DNA of 64,000 nt, taken from positions 124,001 through 188,000 of the forward strand of contig NZ_BMMM01000016.1 of assembly GCF_014645835.1 (NCBI RefSeq), given 5' to 3'. Source of the stretch: Streptomyces albiflavescens. Its GTDB lineage: Bacteria > Actinomycetota > Actinomycetes > Streptomycetales > Streptomycetaceae. The notes under the pieces were generated by a model. It saw only the letters and a program-made list of their open reading frames with translations. It did no database searches and was not told the origin of the DNA. The first letter of the stretch is position 1. Each line of letters starts with the position of its first letter. A program made the translations under genes and the position numbers. Positions 24,802 through 33,203 of this stretch are shown piece after piece.

Positions 24802-25245
24802 CTACTGCGCGACCTGGGTGATCTCGAACGGCACCGGCTGCTGGGCAGCGTGCGGGTGCTGGTCGCCCGAGTAGACCTTCAGCTTCGAGAGCACCTGACG
24901 GCCCAGAGAGTTCTTGGGGATCATGCCCTTGATGGCCTTCTCGACGGCCTTCTCGGGGTTCTTGGCCAGCAGCTCGTCGTAACGGACGGAGCGCAGACCA
25001 CCCGGGTAGCCGGAGTGGCGGTAAGCCATCTTCTGGGTCTTCTTGTTGCCGGACAGGTGCACCTTGTCCGCGTTGATGATGATGACGAAGTCACCAGCGT
25101 CGACGTGGGGGGCAAAGATCGGCTTGTGCTTGCCCCGCAGGATGTTCGCGGCAGTGGTCGCCAGACGGCCCAGGACGACATCCTGGGCGTCGATGACGTA
25201 CCACTGGCGAGTGATGTCGCCGGGCTTGGGGCTGTACGTACGCAC
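24802..25245 (-). CDS. rplM: 50S ribosomal protein L13
   Basis: 147 aa from a GTG start (VRTYSPKPGDITRQWYVIDA), with the L13 core DVVLGRLATTAANILRGKHK. An earlier in-frame start would add 32 unrelated residues and was rejected. First gene of the rplM-rpsI operon, with a 42-nt gap to rpsI. Confidence 0.98.
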   Translation of the reverse strand: MRTYSPKPGDITRQWYVIDAQDVVLGRLATTAANILRGKHKPIFAPHVDAGDFVIIINADKVHLSGNKKTQKMAYRHSGYPGGLRSVRYDELLAKNPEKAVEKAIKGMIPKNSLGRQVLSKLKVYSGDQHPHAAQQPVPFEITQVAQ

Positions 25246-25393
25246 GGTCGTAGCCTTCGCTTCTTCAGTGAGTGGGTCCTGACATGGCCACCACGGACGA
25301 TCACGACAGCCCTGACCGCATGGCGGTGACGCATACCGCACGCTGGTCGCTGGTCATCGGCCCCGGTGGACCGGTGTAAGGGCCCCTCACGTG

Positions 25394-25422
25394 AGAATGA
25401 GCAAGCCAATACACATAACGAA
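25394..25422 (-). promoter_or_regulatory. Putative promoter of rplM-rpsI
   Basis: In an AT-rich island, TTCGTT (25417-25422) and CATTCT (25394-25399) lie 17 nt apart on the minus strand. This would give a leader of about 140 nt before rplM. The match to consensus is moderate. Confidence 0.35.
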
Positions 25423-25497
25423 CTGCAAGCCTACCTGCGCTGCCCCGCAAGGGTCAAAACGCGGGTCGAGCGCGTACGGCTGCCGCTACCGACGCCG

Positions 25498-26748
25498 CTA
25501 TCGCTGCGAGCAGTCGTCCCGCAGGGCGACGGGCGTCCCCCCTGCCCGAGCGGAGTCGAGAGCTTGGGAGCGCGGAGGCACAGCCTGCGGCGACCGGCGC
25601 ATCGGTGCCCGCGCCGAGGACCGCTTCGGCCGCACGGCCACCGCGGCGAACAGCACACACAAGGTAAGGCAGTCCCGGAACGCCCGTCGGGTCACCGGCT
25701 CCAGCCAGGGCCAGGTGAACCCCGGCACCTGCGGCACCAGCGCGAGCCAGAACCACGGGCCGCGGGCCACCGAGCCCGGAAACGGCACCCCCGCGAGCAG
25801 CAGCGGCACCACCACCAGCAGATAGTGGTCGTACGACGGCCGGGACACCAAGAACGCCGAGAGCATCAGCAGCACGGCGGTCTCGACCAGCCGCAGCGCC
25901 CCGGCCTCCGCACGACACCAGCGCCGGTACGCGCACCACACCCCGCACCCCGCGGCGGCCACGGCGAACAGACTCGCCACCGATGGCGGCACCCCGAGCC
26001 GCGCCAGCACCGCCCCCGGCGACGCCTCGTACAGTCGCACGAATCTGTCGTGCCCCCGCAGCAGGAACGGCAGCGTCCGTGTGACAAACCCCGCAGGATC
26101 GGGCATCAGCAGCGCCGCCCCACCGGAGACCACCGCGGGCACCAGCGCGAGGGCGCCGAGCCCCCGCCACTCCCGGGCGAAGACGAAGAGCAGCGCCACC
26201 GGCGCGAGCAGCGGCTTCAGGACGATCGCGGCGCCGATCACCACCCCCGCCGCGACCCACCGCCCCCGCACCGCGCACAGCAACCCCAGCGGCAGCGCGA
26301 CCGCCGCCGTCACGGTCCAGTTGCCGAGCGTCACCAGATGACCGAAGGGCGCGAAGCCCAGCGCGAGCCCGGTGAGCCCGAGCACGGCGAAGCGGCTGCG
26401 CCACGCGATCCCGTGGATGCGCAGCGCGCAGCCCCAGCCCGCCGCCAGCAGCCCGGTCACCCCCAGCGGCACGAGCACCCGCAGAGCGGCGAGCGGTAGC
26501 AGCGCCTGCGGCACCGCCGCGAGCACCGCGCCGGGCAGATAGAGGAAGTGCGGGTCGGCGTACGGCGAGCCGCCGTCCAGCCAGGTCCTGGCCGCCCGGA
26601 CGACGATCGCGTTGTCCATCCCGCCGTCCGAGCTCCTCCGGGCGACGTTGACGACCGGGACGCACAGCACCACGGCCAGCACCGCCCACGCATGCCAGGA
26701 CGCCCGCCGCACCAACCACCCGGAGATGTCACTTTTGCCCTCGTTCAT
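25498..26748 (-). CDS. Polytopic GT-C glycosyltransferase, DUF2029/GT87-like
   Basis: About 416 aa with roughly ten membrane segments. After the first segment comes SSDGGMDNAIVVRAARTWLD, with acidic residues at the place expected for a GT-C active site. It resembles the DUF2029/GT87 family, which uses polyprenyl-phosphate sugars outside the membrane (for example PimE-type mannosyltransferases). The C-terminal ~35 residues are basic and cytoplasmic. A polyprenol-phosphate-mannose synthase gene is nearby at 27742, so mannosyl transfer is plausible. ATG at 26748 or GTG at 26757. It is divergent from the gene at 26823. Confidence 0.82.
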   Translation of the reverse strand: MNEGKSDISGWLVRRASWHAWAVLAVVLCVPVVNVARRSSDGGMDNAIVVRAARTWLDGGSPYADPHFLYLPGAVLAAVPQALLPLAALRVLVPLGVTGLLAAGWGCALRIHGIAWRSRFAVLGLTGLALGFAPFGHLVTLGNWTVTAAVALPLGLLCAVRGRWVAAGVVIGAAIVLKPLLAPVALLFVFAREWRGLGALALVPAVVSGGAALLMPDPAGFVTRTLPFLLRGHDRFVRLYEASPGAVLARLGVPPSVASLFAVAAAGCGVWCAYRRWCRAEAGALRLVETAVLLMLSAFLVSRPSYDHYLLVVVPLLLAGVPFPGSVARGPWFWLALVPQVPGFTWPWLEPVTRRAFRDCLTLCVLFAAVAVRPKRSSARAPMRRSPQAVPPRSQALDSARAGGTPVALRDDCSQR

Positions 26749-26822
26749 GCAGGTCACGCTAGGGGCTCAAGTGCGCTCTGATGCGGAACGGCACCCCCCA
26801 ACGCCCGTCTAAGATGCGGCGC

Positions 26823-27710
26823 ATGAGTTATGGGCAGGGTGGGCAGGGGCAGCCCCCGTGGGATCCCTGGAAGCCGGGTTCTCAGCAGTCTCAATGGGGC
26901 AACCAGACCGTCGATCGGACGCCTGACTGGGCGGCACTCGCCGAGGCGTCCGAGTCGCGCAACAAACGCCGCAGGCTGCTGTTCATCGGCGGCGGAGCGC
27001 TCGCCACGGTCGCGGTCGGCGCGGCCGTCGCCGTGGCCGTGGTGTCCGCGAACGGGGACAACCAGGCCTCGAACGAGCCCTCCAATCTGCCCGCCACCGC
27101 GACCATCCCGAGCGACACCACCGCGCCGGCGCCGTCGTTCGCGCCGACCTCGGCCCCTCCCCCGCTGGACCCCAGGGACTTCATATCCAGCGCGAAGAAG
27201 GACACGGCACCGCTCAGCCCGGACATCCTCTTCCCGGGTACGCAGCTGACGATGGGCGACCGCGTCTACCGCAAGGGTCCGACGGCCGACACGAAGAACT
27301 GCGCCTCGGCCGCGAAGAACACCCTCCTTGCGGTCCTCAGAAAGAACGACTGCACGCGCTTCCTGCGCGTCACCTACACCAAGGACGGTGTCGCGGTGAC
27401 GGTCGGCGTGGCCGTCTTCGACACCGAGGCGCAGGCGACCAAGGCCAAGGGCCAGGCGGACAAGAAGAGCATCGTCGCCTCCCTGTCCGGCAACGGCGTC
27501 AAGCCCTTCTGCGACTCCGCAGTCTGCCGCTCGACCACCAACTCCTACGGCCGCTACGCCTACTTCACGCTCGCCGGGTTCACCAACGGCAAGGACGTGA
27601 CGCCGAAGGACACCAAGGTCTTCACGAACGGCGACGACATCGCCGAGTTCACCTTCCGGCAGATCCACAGGCGCGGCGAGGCCCAGGCGTCGGCGGCGGC
27701 AAACGAGTAA
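26823..27710 (+). CDS. Membrane-anchored hypothetical protein with large outer domain
   Basis: 295 aa. A Gly/Gln/Pro/Trp-rich cytoplasmic N-terminus (YGQGGQGQPPWDPWKPGS) leads to the basic stop RNKRRR and one membrane segment (LLFIGGGALATVAVGAAVAV, ~residues 60-80). A Ser/Thr/Pro linker follows, then a ~170-residue outer domain with three cysteines (NCASAAKNTLLAVLRKNDC; FCDSAVC). No enzyme motif. Related proteins are usually annotated as hypothetical in streptomycetes. It converges with ppm, 31 nt apart. Confidence 0.8.
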   Translation: MSYGQGGQGQPPWDPWKPGSQQSQWGNQTVDRTPDWAALAEASESRNKRRRLLFIGGGALATVAVGAAVAVAVVSANGDNQASNEPSNLPATATIPSDTTAPAPSFAPTSAPPPLDPRDFISSAKKDTAPLSPDILFPGTQLTMGDRVYRKGPTADTKNCASAAKNTLLAVLRKNDCTRFLRVTYTKDGVAVTVGVAVFDTEAQATKAKGQADKKSIVASLSGNGVKPFCDSAVCRSTTNSYGRYAYFTLAGFTNGKDVTPKDTKVFTNGDDIAEFTFRQIHRRGEAQASAAANE

Positions 27711-27741
27711 CCAGGCCGCCGCCGCCCGAGGGACTGCGCCA

Positions 27742-28494
27742 CTACTTGTGCTTCAACCGCAGCCGGATCGGCACCACCGCCGACTCCAGCTGCGTACGCA
27801 GCGTCATCTTGGAGACCCCCTCGGTCCGCTCCTCGAAGCGGATCGGGATCTCCACGGCGCTGTGTCCGGCGCGTACGGCCTTGTACTTGAGCTCGACCTG
27901 GAAGCTGTAGCCGGCGCTGTCCAGCGTGGCCAGGTCGACATCGCGCAGGGTCGTGGCCGACCAGAGGTTGAACCCGGCCGTGATGTCCCGGATCTTGGTG
28001 CCGAGCACGGCTCGGGCGTAGCCGTTCGCGAAGCGCGAGAGCAGCACCCGGTGCACGCCCCAGTCCTCGTCGAGCGAGCCGCCCTCGACGTACCGGCTGC
28101 CGATGACGAGCCCCACGCCGGTGGCCACGGCCGTGCCGAGCATCCGGGGCACCGCGTCCACGGGGTGGCTGCCGTCCGCGTCCATCTGCACGACGTACGC
28201 GGCTCCCTCGTCGAGCGCGGCGCTCATCCCGGCCGTGTACGCCCGCCCCAGACCGTCCTTCTCGGTCCGGTGCAGCACGCTCATCCGGCGCTGCCCGTCG
28301 GCGTTGTACTTCTCGGCGAGCTCCTCGGCGATCCGCCCGGTGCCGTCCGGGCTGGAGTCGTCCACGATCTTCAAGTGCAGTCCGGTGAGCGGCAGTTGAA
28401 GGACCGCCTCGGCCATCCGGGGCAGATTCGCCGCCTCGTTGTACGTGGGCATCACCACGGTGACCGCGGTGTCGGCCCCCACGTCGTACGTCAT
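27742..28494 (-). CDS. Polyprenol-phosphate-mannose synthase (DPM1-like GT2)
   Basis: 250 aa cytosolic GT2 that should transfer mannose from GDP-mannose to polyprenol phosphate, giving the donor used by GT-C enzymes. Motifs: VVMPTYNEAANLPRM, VDDSSPDGTG, VVQMDADGSHPVDAVPRM (DxD) and GSRYVEGGSLDEDW. There are no membrane segments and no fused Lnt domain. It starts 3 nt after the UDP-glucose dehydrogenase stop and is the last gene of the ten-gene glycan cluster. It could supply both the GT-C enzymes in the cassettes and the nearby GT87-like protein. A glucose-type donor cannot be excluded. Confidence 0.88.
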   Translation of the reverse strand: MTYDVGADTAVTVVMPTYNEAANLPRMAEAVLQLPLTGLHLKIVDDSSPDGTGRIAEELAEKYNADGQRRMSVLHRTEKDGLGRAYTAGMSAALDEGAAYVVQMDADGSHPVDAVPRMLGTAVATGVGLVIGSRYVEGGSLDEDWGVHRVLLSRFANGYARAVLGTKIRDITAGFNLWSATTLRDVDLATLDSAGYSFQVELKYKAVRAGHSAVEIPIRFEERTEGVSKMTLRTQLESAVVPIRLRLKHK

Positions 28495-28497
28495 GTC

Positions 28498-29802
28498 CTA
28501 CTTCCCCTCCCCTACGGGCGCGGGCCGTCCCAGCGCCCGGAAATGCCAGCCCGCCGCGGTCCAGCGGTCCGCGTCGAGCACCCCCCTGCCGTCCACGATC
28601 CGCGGACGGGAGACCAGTGACACGAGCCGCCCGGGGTCCAGTTCACGAAACCGCGGCCACTCGGTCAGATGCAGCACGAGATCGGCGCCGCGCAGCGCTT
28701 CCTCGGGCGAGACCGCGTACCCGAGGAGCGGATACGCCTTGCGGGCGTTGTCCATCGCCTCGGGGTCGTAGACCGTGACGTCGGCGCCGTCGAGCCCGAG
28801 GCGCGCGGCCACGTTCAGCGCGGGCGAGTCGCGGATGTCGTCCGAGTCCGGCTTGAAGGCGGCGCCCAGGACGGCGATCCGCGCGCCGAGCACTCCTCCC
28901 CCGCACAGCTCGCGCGCGAGGTCGACGACCTTGTCCCGGCGCCGCATGTTGATCGCGTCGACCTCGCGCAGGAAGCCGAGCGAGACGCCGAGTTCGTCGG
29001 CGCGGTGCGCGAAGGCACGGATGTCCTTGGGCAGACAGCCGCCCCCGAAGCCGACGCCCGCACGCAGGAACGTGCGTCCGATCCGCTCGTCGTGGCCGAT
29101 GGCCTCGGCCAGTACGGATACATCGCCGCCCGCCGCCTCGCACACCTCCGCCATCGCGTTGATGAACGAGATCTTGGTGGCGAGAAAGGCATTGGCGGCC
29201 GTCTTGACCAGCTCGGCGGTCGGGAAGTCGGCGGTGACGAGCGGGGTCCCGGCGGCGAGGACGGGGGCGTACACCGCACGGAGGATTGTTTCCGCGCGCT
29301 CCGACTCGACGCCGAACACCAGCCGGTCGGGCCGCAGCGTGTCCTCGACGGCGAAGCCCTCGCGCAGGAACTCGGGGTTCCAGGCAATCTCCACGGGGTG
29401 CGTGTCCGCGAGCCGCCGGGCCGTCCCCACCGGCACGGTCGACTTGCCGACGAGCAGCGCGCCGGCCGAGGCGTGCCCTGCGATCGCCGCGAACGCCGCG
29501 TCGACGTACGTGAGGTCGGCGCCCTCGGAGTCCTTCAGCTGTGGCGTTCCGACACACACGAAGTGCACCTGGGCGAACGCCGCCGCCTCCTCGTAGGAAG
29601 TGGTGAAGCGCAGCCGCCCGGAGGCGAGGTGCTTCCGGACGAGCTCGCCGAGCCCCGGCTCGTGGAACGGCACCCGCCCGGCGCCCAGCGCGGCCACCTT
29701 GTCGGGGTCGACGTCGACGCCGAGCACCTCGTGCCCGAGCTCCGCCATGCAGGCGGCGTGGGTGGCACCGAGATAGCCGGTGCCGATGACTGTGAGCCGC
29801 AT
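28498..29802 (-). CDS. UDP-glucose 6-dehydrogenase (UDP-Glc/GDP-Man dehydrogenase family)
   Basis: 434 aa NAD-dependent enzyme, most likely making UDP-glucuronate. The N-terminal Rossmann motif is MRLTVIGTGYLGATHAACMA. The NPEFLREGFAVED block and the catalytic cysteine in GFGGGCLPKDIRAF (Cys256) are intact. The ATG at 29802 has AGGAGG upstream, favouring it over a start eight codons earlier. It lies between the second cassette gene B and the ppm-like gene, 39 nt and 3 nt away, so it should be co-transcribed. GDP-mannose as substrate is an alternative. Its place suggests an acidic sugar in the product. Confidence 0.93.
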   Translation of the reverse strand: MRLTVIGTGYLGATHAACMAELGHEVLGVDVDPDKVAALGAGRVPFHEPGLGELVRKHLASGRLRFTTSYEEAAAFAQVHFVCVGTPQLKDSEGADLTYVDAAFAAIAGHASAGALLVGKSTVPVGTARRLADTHPVEIAWNPEFLREGFAVEDTLRPDRLVFGVESERAETILRAVYAPVLAAGTPLVTADFPTAELVKTAANAFLATKISFINAMAEVCEAAGGDVSVLAEAIGHDERIGRTFLRAGVGFGGGCLPKDIRAFAHRADELGVSLGFLREVDAINMRRRDKVVDLARELCGGGVLGARIAVLGAAFKPDSDDIRDSPALNVAARLGLDGADVTVYDPEAMDNARKAYPLLGYAVSPEEALRGADLVLHLTEWPRFRELDPGRLVSLVSRPRIVDGRGVLDADRWTAAGWHFRALGRPAPVGEGK

Positions 29803-29841
29803 ACGGGCGGCCTCCTTAACCTTCATGTTCCGGTCGGGCCG

Positions 29842-31437
29842 TTACGTGCGTTCCAGCACCTGGACGACGACGTGGTGCAGCTTCACCGTGCGCGCGGCCT
29901 TGAAGTCCTTCTCGATCGCCGCGGCCGTCCTGTCGTCGGCGCCCGTCAGCAGCGGGCGGCCGTCGCTGATCGTGGAGACCAGCCAGATCCGGTCGACGCC
30001 CTTGAGACAGCGGGCCGGCTGCTTGCACTCACTGGCGCCGTACGAGCCGTTCTGCTGCGGGGTCCACTCCATGAGGACGTCCCTGGGGGCCTCGCGGTCC
30101 CGCAGTTCGTACGCCATGGCGCGGCGTTCCGACATCCCGCCGTTGAAGATCATTCCGTCGCCGGACCGCTCGCCGGACGCGATCACATCGGCCGCACCCG
30201 CGTAGTCCGGCTCGTCCGGCAGGTCCTTCTTGGCGTCGCCGATCGCGGGCCACGCCACGAAGGCGTACCCGGCGACGACGGCCGCCACCAGCAGCCCGCC
30301 GAAGGCCTTCGCACCGGCGCCCGGACGGGCCTCCGGGTCGAGCCGCCCGGCGATCCGGGTGACCGCGGCGGCCACCAGAAGCGTCCATGCCGGAATGGTG
30401 AAGAGGAGGTAGCGCGGCAGGAAGAGGTGCAGCTGATCGGCCGTCAGGAAGGTCAGCACGGGCGGCAGTACGGCCCAGGCTCCGAGCAGCAGCGCGTAGC
30501 GGCGGGCCACCAGCAGTCCGAGCAGGCCGAGGCCCATCACGGCTCCGCCGGTGATCCACGACCCGAACAGCTTCTCCGGGAAGTCGATCAGGTCATCGGC
30601 TGTGGTGTCGTTCCACGCTATCTGCCCGCTCTGTCCCGATCCTTGCGCCACCATCGGCAAGGTGATCGACAGCCCGAGCAGCGCGGCGCCCGCGAAGGCG
30701 TAGTGCGCGATCCGGTCGCCGCGCTTCTTCGCCAGTACGACCAGGCCCAGATGCCCGGCGATCACGGACATCGCGACCAGGTGGCCGAATCCGGTCGCCG
30801 CGATCGCCAGCGCGTACAGGGTCCAGTCCCGCAGGCTCGGCTTCTCCAGAGCGCGCAGCAGGAGCAGCGTGGCGAGCAGCGCGAAGAGGGTCGCGAAGGC
30901 GTAGGGCCGTGTCTCCTGCCCGTACCGCGTGATCGCCGGAACCAGCGCGAACAGCAGCCCGGCCAGCAGCCCGGTCCGCACGGCGAACATCCGCCGCCCG
31001 AGGAGCCCGACCAGACCGGCCGAGACCCCCATGGCCAGTGCCTCGGGCAGCCGCAGCATGGCAGGTGAGTCACCGGCCACCGCGATCCACAGATGCATGC
31101 CCGCGTAGTACGGAGTGAAGACGACGTCGATGTTCTCGATGAGCCGCCCGAGGAAGTGCCACGACAGCGAGGAGGCCCACCAGGTGGCGTGCTCGTCGCG
31201 CCAGAGCTGGCGCTTGCCGAGACCCGGCAGCACACAGGCGAGCGCGACCAGTGCCGGCACCGCGAAGACGAGCAGCGCGGCGCCCTTTCCGCCCCTCTCG
31301 GCACGGCGTCTGGCCGCGCGCCCCTCGGTCTCGGGCTCCGCGCGATCAGCCCCCGGAGCCTGCGCGTGCGCCGTCATCGCCTCGCCCGGTGGGTACCCCG
31401 CCGTCATCGCCTCGTCCGGTGTGTACGCCGCCGTCAT
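29842..31437 (-). CDS. GT-C membrane glycosyltransferase B, cassette copy 1
   Basis: 531 aa polytopic GT39/PMT-like enzyme with about ten membrane segments and a C-terminal outer domain of about 130 residues. The first outer loop keeps the GT-C acidic pair in QLWRDEHATWWASS (D81-E82). The motif RYGQETRPYAFATLFALLAT matches polyprenol-phosphate-sugar transferases. It pairs with copy-2 gene B at 36068-37582 through many long shared blocks. Its ATG overlaps the stop of gene A by 4 nt. Within the first 21 residues three in-frame ATGs arise from a 30-bp direct repeat. Donor inferred as polyprenyl-phosphate sugar; acceptor probably the polymer made by the GT2 protein. Confidence 0.85.
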   Translation of the reverse strand: MTAAYTPDEAMTAGYPPGEAMTAHAQAPGADRAEPETEGRAARRRAERGGKGAALLVFAVPALVALACVLPGLGKRQLWRDEHATWWASSLSWHFLGRLIENIDVVFTPYYAGMHLWIAVAGDSPAMLRLPEALAMGVSAGLVGLLGRRMFAVRTGLLAGLLFALVPAITRYGQETRPYAFATLFALLATLLLLRALEKPSLRDWTLYALAIAATGFGHLVAMSVIAGHLGLVVLAKKRGDRIAHYAFAGAALLGLSITLPMVAQGSGQSGQIAWNDTTADDLIDFPEKLFGSWITGGAVMGLGLLGLLVARRYALLLGAWAVLPPVLTFLTADQLHLFLPRYLLFTIPAWTLLVAAAVTRIAGRLDPEARPGAGAKAFGGLLVAAVVAGYAFVAWPAIGDAKKDLPDEPDYAGAADVIASGERSGDGMIFNGGMSERRAMAYELRDREAPRDVLMEWTPQQNGSYGASECKQPARCLKGVDRIWLVSTISDGRPLLTGADDRTAAAIEKDFKAARTVKLHHVVVQVLERT

Positions 31438-31447
31438 CGCTTCACCC
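31373..31447. repeat. 30-bp direct repeat spanning a gene start
   Basis: Units at 31373-31402 and 31403-31432, plus a 15-nt partial copy. Each unit supplies a GAGGCG-like ribosome site and an in-frame ATG for gene B of copy 1. The encoded peptides read EAMTAAYTPD, EAMTAGYPPG and EAMTA. Cassette copy 2 lacks the duplication. Confidence 0.8.
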
Positions 31448-33203
31448 AGATCCGGTACGGTGCCTGCCCGCCGGCGCTGTCCTTGTCGGCGGGCCGCAGC
31501 ACGGCCAGCAGCCGGTAGTGCGCGTTGCCGCGCAGCTCGTCGGGCACGGAGGCGGCCCGCAGCACGATCGCGTCGTACGAGCCCTTCTTCACGGCGGCCG
31601 TCAGCGCGGTCCCGCGCCCGGCCAGGTGCCACTGGCCCGGGTCGGTGTGGGCCCGCAGGTAGTACGCGGAGATCTCGGGCTCGTCGCTGAGATAGCTCCC
31701 CTTGGCGCCCTTTTCGGCCACGACCTCACGCAGTGCACCGATCATGGCGGCCGAGTCCGGCGGCCGGTACAGCTCCCGCGTCTGCGCCATGCCCACGACC
31801 AGCGCGGCGACGTAGATCATGATGCCGATCTGCGGGTACCGGAAGTGGGCGCCCATCATCCGGGAGATGCCGAGGCCCGCCATGGGTACCGCGAAGAGCA
31901 GTCCGAAGCCGATGTGGAGGTGCAGCGAGCTGCCGTTGCCCAGGTAGGCCTGGTAGAGCGGGGCGAGCAGCGCGGTGGCGCACATGGTCAGGCCCAGCGC
32001 CGACCGACGGATCGTCCCCGGCGCCGAACCCTCGGCCCAGGGCATCTCGCCCATCCGGGCCCGGCGGGCAAAGCCCACGGCGCCGATCACGGCGACGGAC
32101 AGGACGACGCCGCCCCACTCGGCACTCTCCTTGAGCAGGCTCGCCGCGCTGTCGGTGGCGTGCGCGTTCCAGCCGTGCGGCATGCCGTGCAGTGCGACGC
32201 CGACGAAGCACAGGGCTCCGGTCGCCGCCGCGAAGAGCCCGCCGCGCACGAACGCGCCGGCGCCGCGGAAGCGGTAGGCGGTCAGTACCGCGAGCACCGT
32301 CAGCGAGGGCAGGTACAGCGCCGCCGAGTACGCGGCGAACGGCGCGAGCGCGGCGAAGGGCGCCGCCACCAGCACGGCCGCGGGGCTCGACTGCCGGGTC
32401 CTGGCCAGCAGCCACAGGGCCGCGGCGAGCAAGAACAGCGACAGGGAATGCAGAGAGGCGTACCGACCGGTGAAGGCGGTCGACTCCAGTACGGAGTACA
32501 TCGCGGCGGCCGCGAGACCGGCCCGCACGTTGAACAGCAGCCGGGTCGCGCCGAACAGCAGGGCCGTCGCGCCCAGCGCCCAGGCCAGGCTCAGCGTCCG
32601 GGCGCCGGTCAGCCCCGCGTCCGACAGCAGCCCGGAGAGGGTGCCGTCGGACATCAGGAACTTCGCCTCCTGCGCGAAGGCGCTCCCGTCCAGCCGGTAG
32701 GACAGGCCCGCCTGCACCAGGAGGATCAGCACCAGCACACCGCGGCTGATCCACGCCGAGCGGCTGTTGTCGACCGACCAGGCGGAGACGGGTACCTCCG
32801 GAAGCACATAGCCCGGTTCGGGCTCGGGCTCCGGTTCGAGGACCGTGTAGTGCGGCACGTAGTAGTCGGCGTCGGCATCGGGCTCGGCGCCGGGGACCTG
32901 CTGGGCCGTATACGGCGGGTACTGCTGCTGCCAGGCGCCTTGGCCCGGCTGCTGCTGGCCCGGCTGCTGGTAGCCCGACTGCTGCTGGCCCGGCTGCTGC
33001 TGGCCCGGCTGCTGGTAGCCCGACTGCTGCTGGCCCGGCTGCTGCTGGCCCGGCTGCTGCTGGTAGCCCGACTGCTGCCCGCCCGGATATTGCAGAAACG
33101 ATTCTTGAGATTGCGGGGCGGGCGCGGCCTGCTGCGCCTGCGCACCCCGCTCCTGCCAGTACTCCTGTCCGTGCCGCAGCCCGTACTCCTGCTCACCACT
33201 CAT
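31434..33203 (-). CDS. GT-C-like membrane protein A, cassette copy 1 (probably degenerate)
   Basis: 589 aa. A Gln/Gly/Pro-rich cytoplasmic N-terminus with 15-residue repeats (residues ~44-88) is followed by an acidic linker (EPEPEPEP) and about ten membrane segments. Its copy-2 counterpart (37579-39192) has FQDEALYLSAG in the first outer loop, the GT-C acid pair. Here the site reads FAQEAKFLMSDG, so the Asp is Gln, and about 29 residues of the loop, including the YFSGSPLLYP part, are missing. The end PYRIWVKR is conserved between copies. It probably lost GT activity and may have a binding or structural role. It overlaps its neighbours by 4 nt at both ends. Confidence 0.8.
   Translation of the reverse strand: MSGEQEYGLRHGQEYWQERGAQAQQAAPAPQSQESFLQYPGGQQSGYQQQPGQQQPGQQQSGYQQPGQQQPGQQQSGYQQPGQQQPGQGAWQQQYPPYTAQQVPGAEPDADADYYVPHYTVLEPEPEPEPGYVLPEVPVSAWSVDNSRSAWISRGVLVLILLVQAGLSYRLDGSAFAQEAKFLMSDGTLSGLLSDAGLTGARTLSLAWALGATALLFGATRLLFNVRAGLAAAAMYSVLESTAFTGRYASLHSLSLFLLAAALWLLARTRQSSPAAVLVAAPFAALAPFAAYSAALYLPSLTVLAVLTAYRFRGAGAFVRGGLFAAATGALCFVGVALHGMPHGWNAHATDSAASLLKESAEWGGVVLSVAVIGAVGFARRARMGEMPWAEGSAPGTIRRSALGLTMCATALLAPLYQAYLGNGSSLHLHIGFGLLFAVPMAGLGISRMMGAHFRYPQIGIMIYVAALVVGMAQTRELYRPPDSAAMIGALREVVAEKGAKGSYLSDEPEISAYYLRAHTDPGQWHLAGRGTALTAAVKKGSYDAIVLRAASVPDELRGNAHYRLLAVLRPADKDSAGGQAPYRIWVKR
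32940..33074. repeat. 45-bp tandem repeat in N-terminus of protein A copy 1
   Basis: Nearly three copies encode QSGYQQPGQQQPGQQ. The third copy carries small changes, and the flanks decay into other Gln-rich sequence. The counterpart gene in copy 2 has no such repeat. Confidence 0.85.

Noticed and set aside
28669..31068. Very long plus-strand frame (about 800 codons) opposite the GT-C and dehydrogenase genes
   Set aside because: It is antisense to well-supported genes. High GC leaves the complementary frame without stops, and its product is low-complexity and Arg/Gly/His-rich.
31373..31447. CRISPR-like repeats
   Set aside because: Adjacent coding repeats without spacers; no cas genes anywhere in the window.
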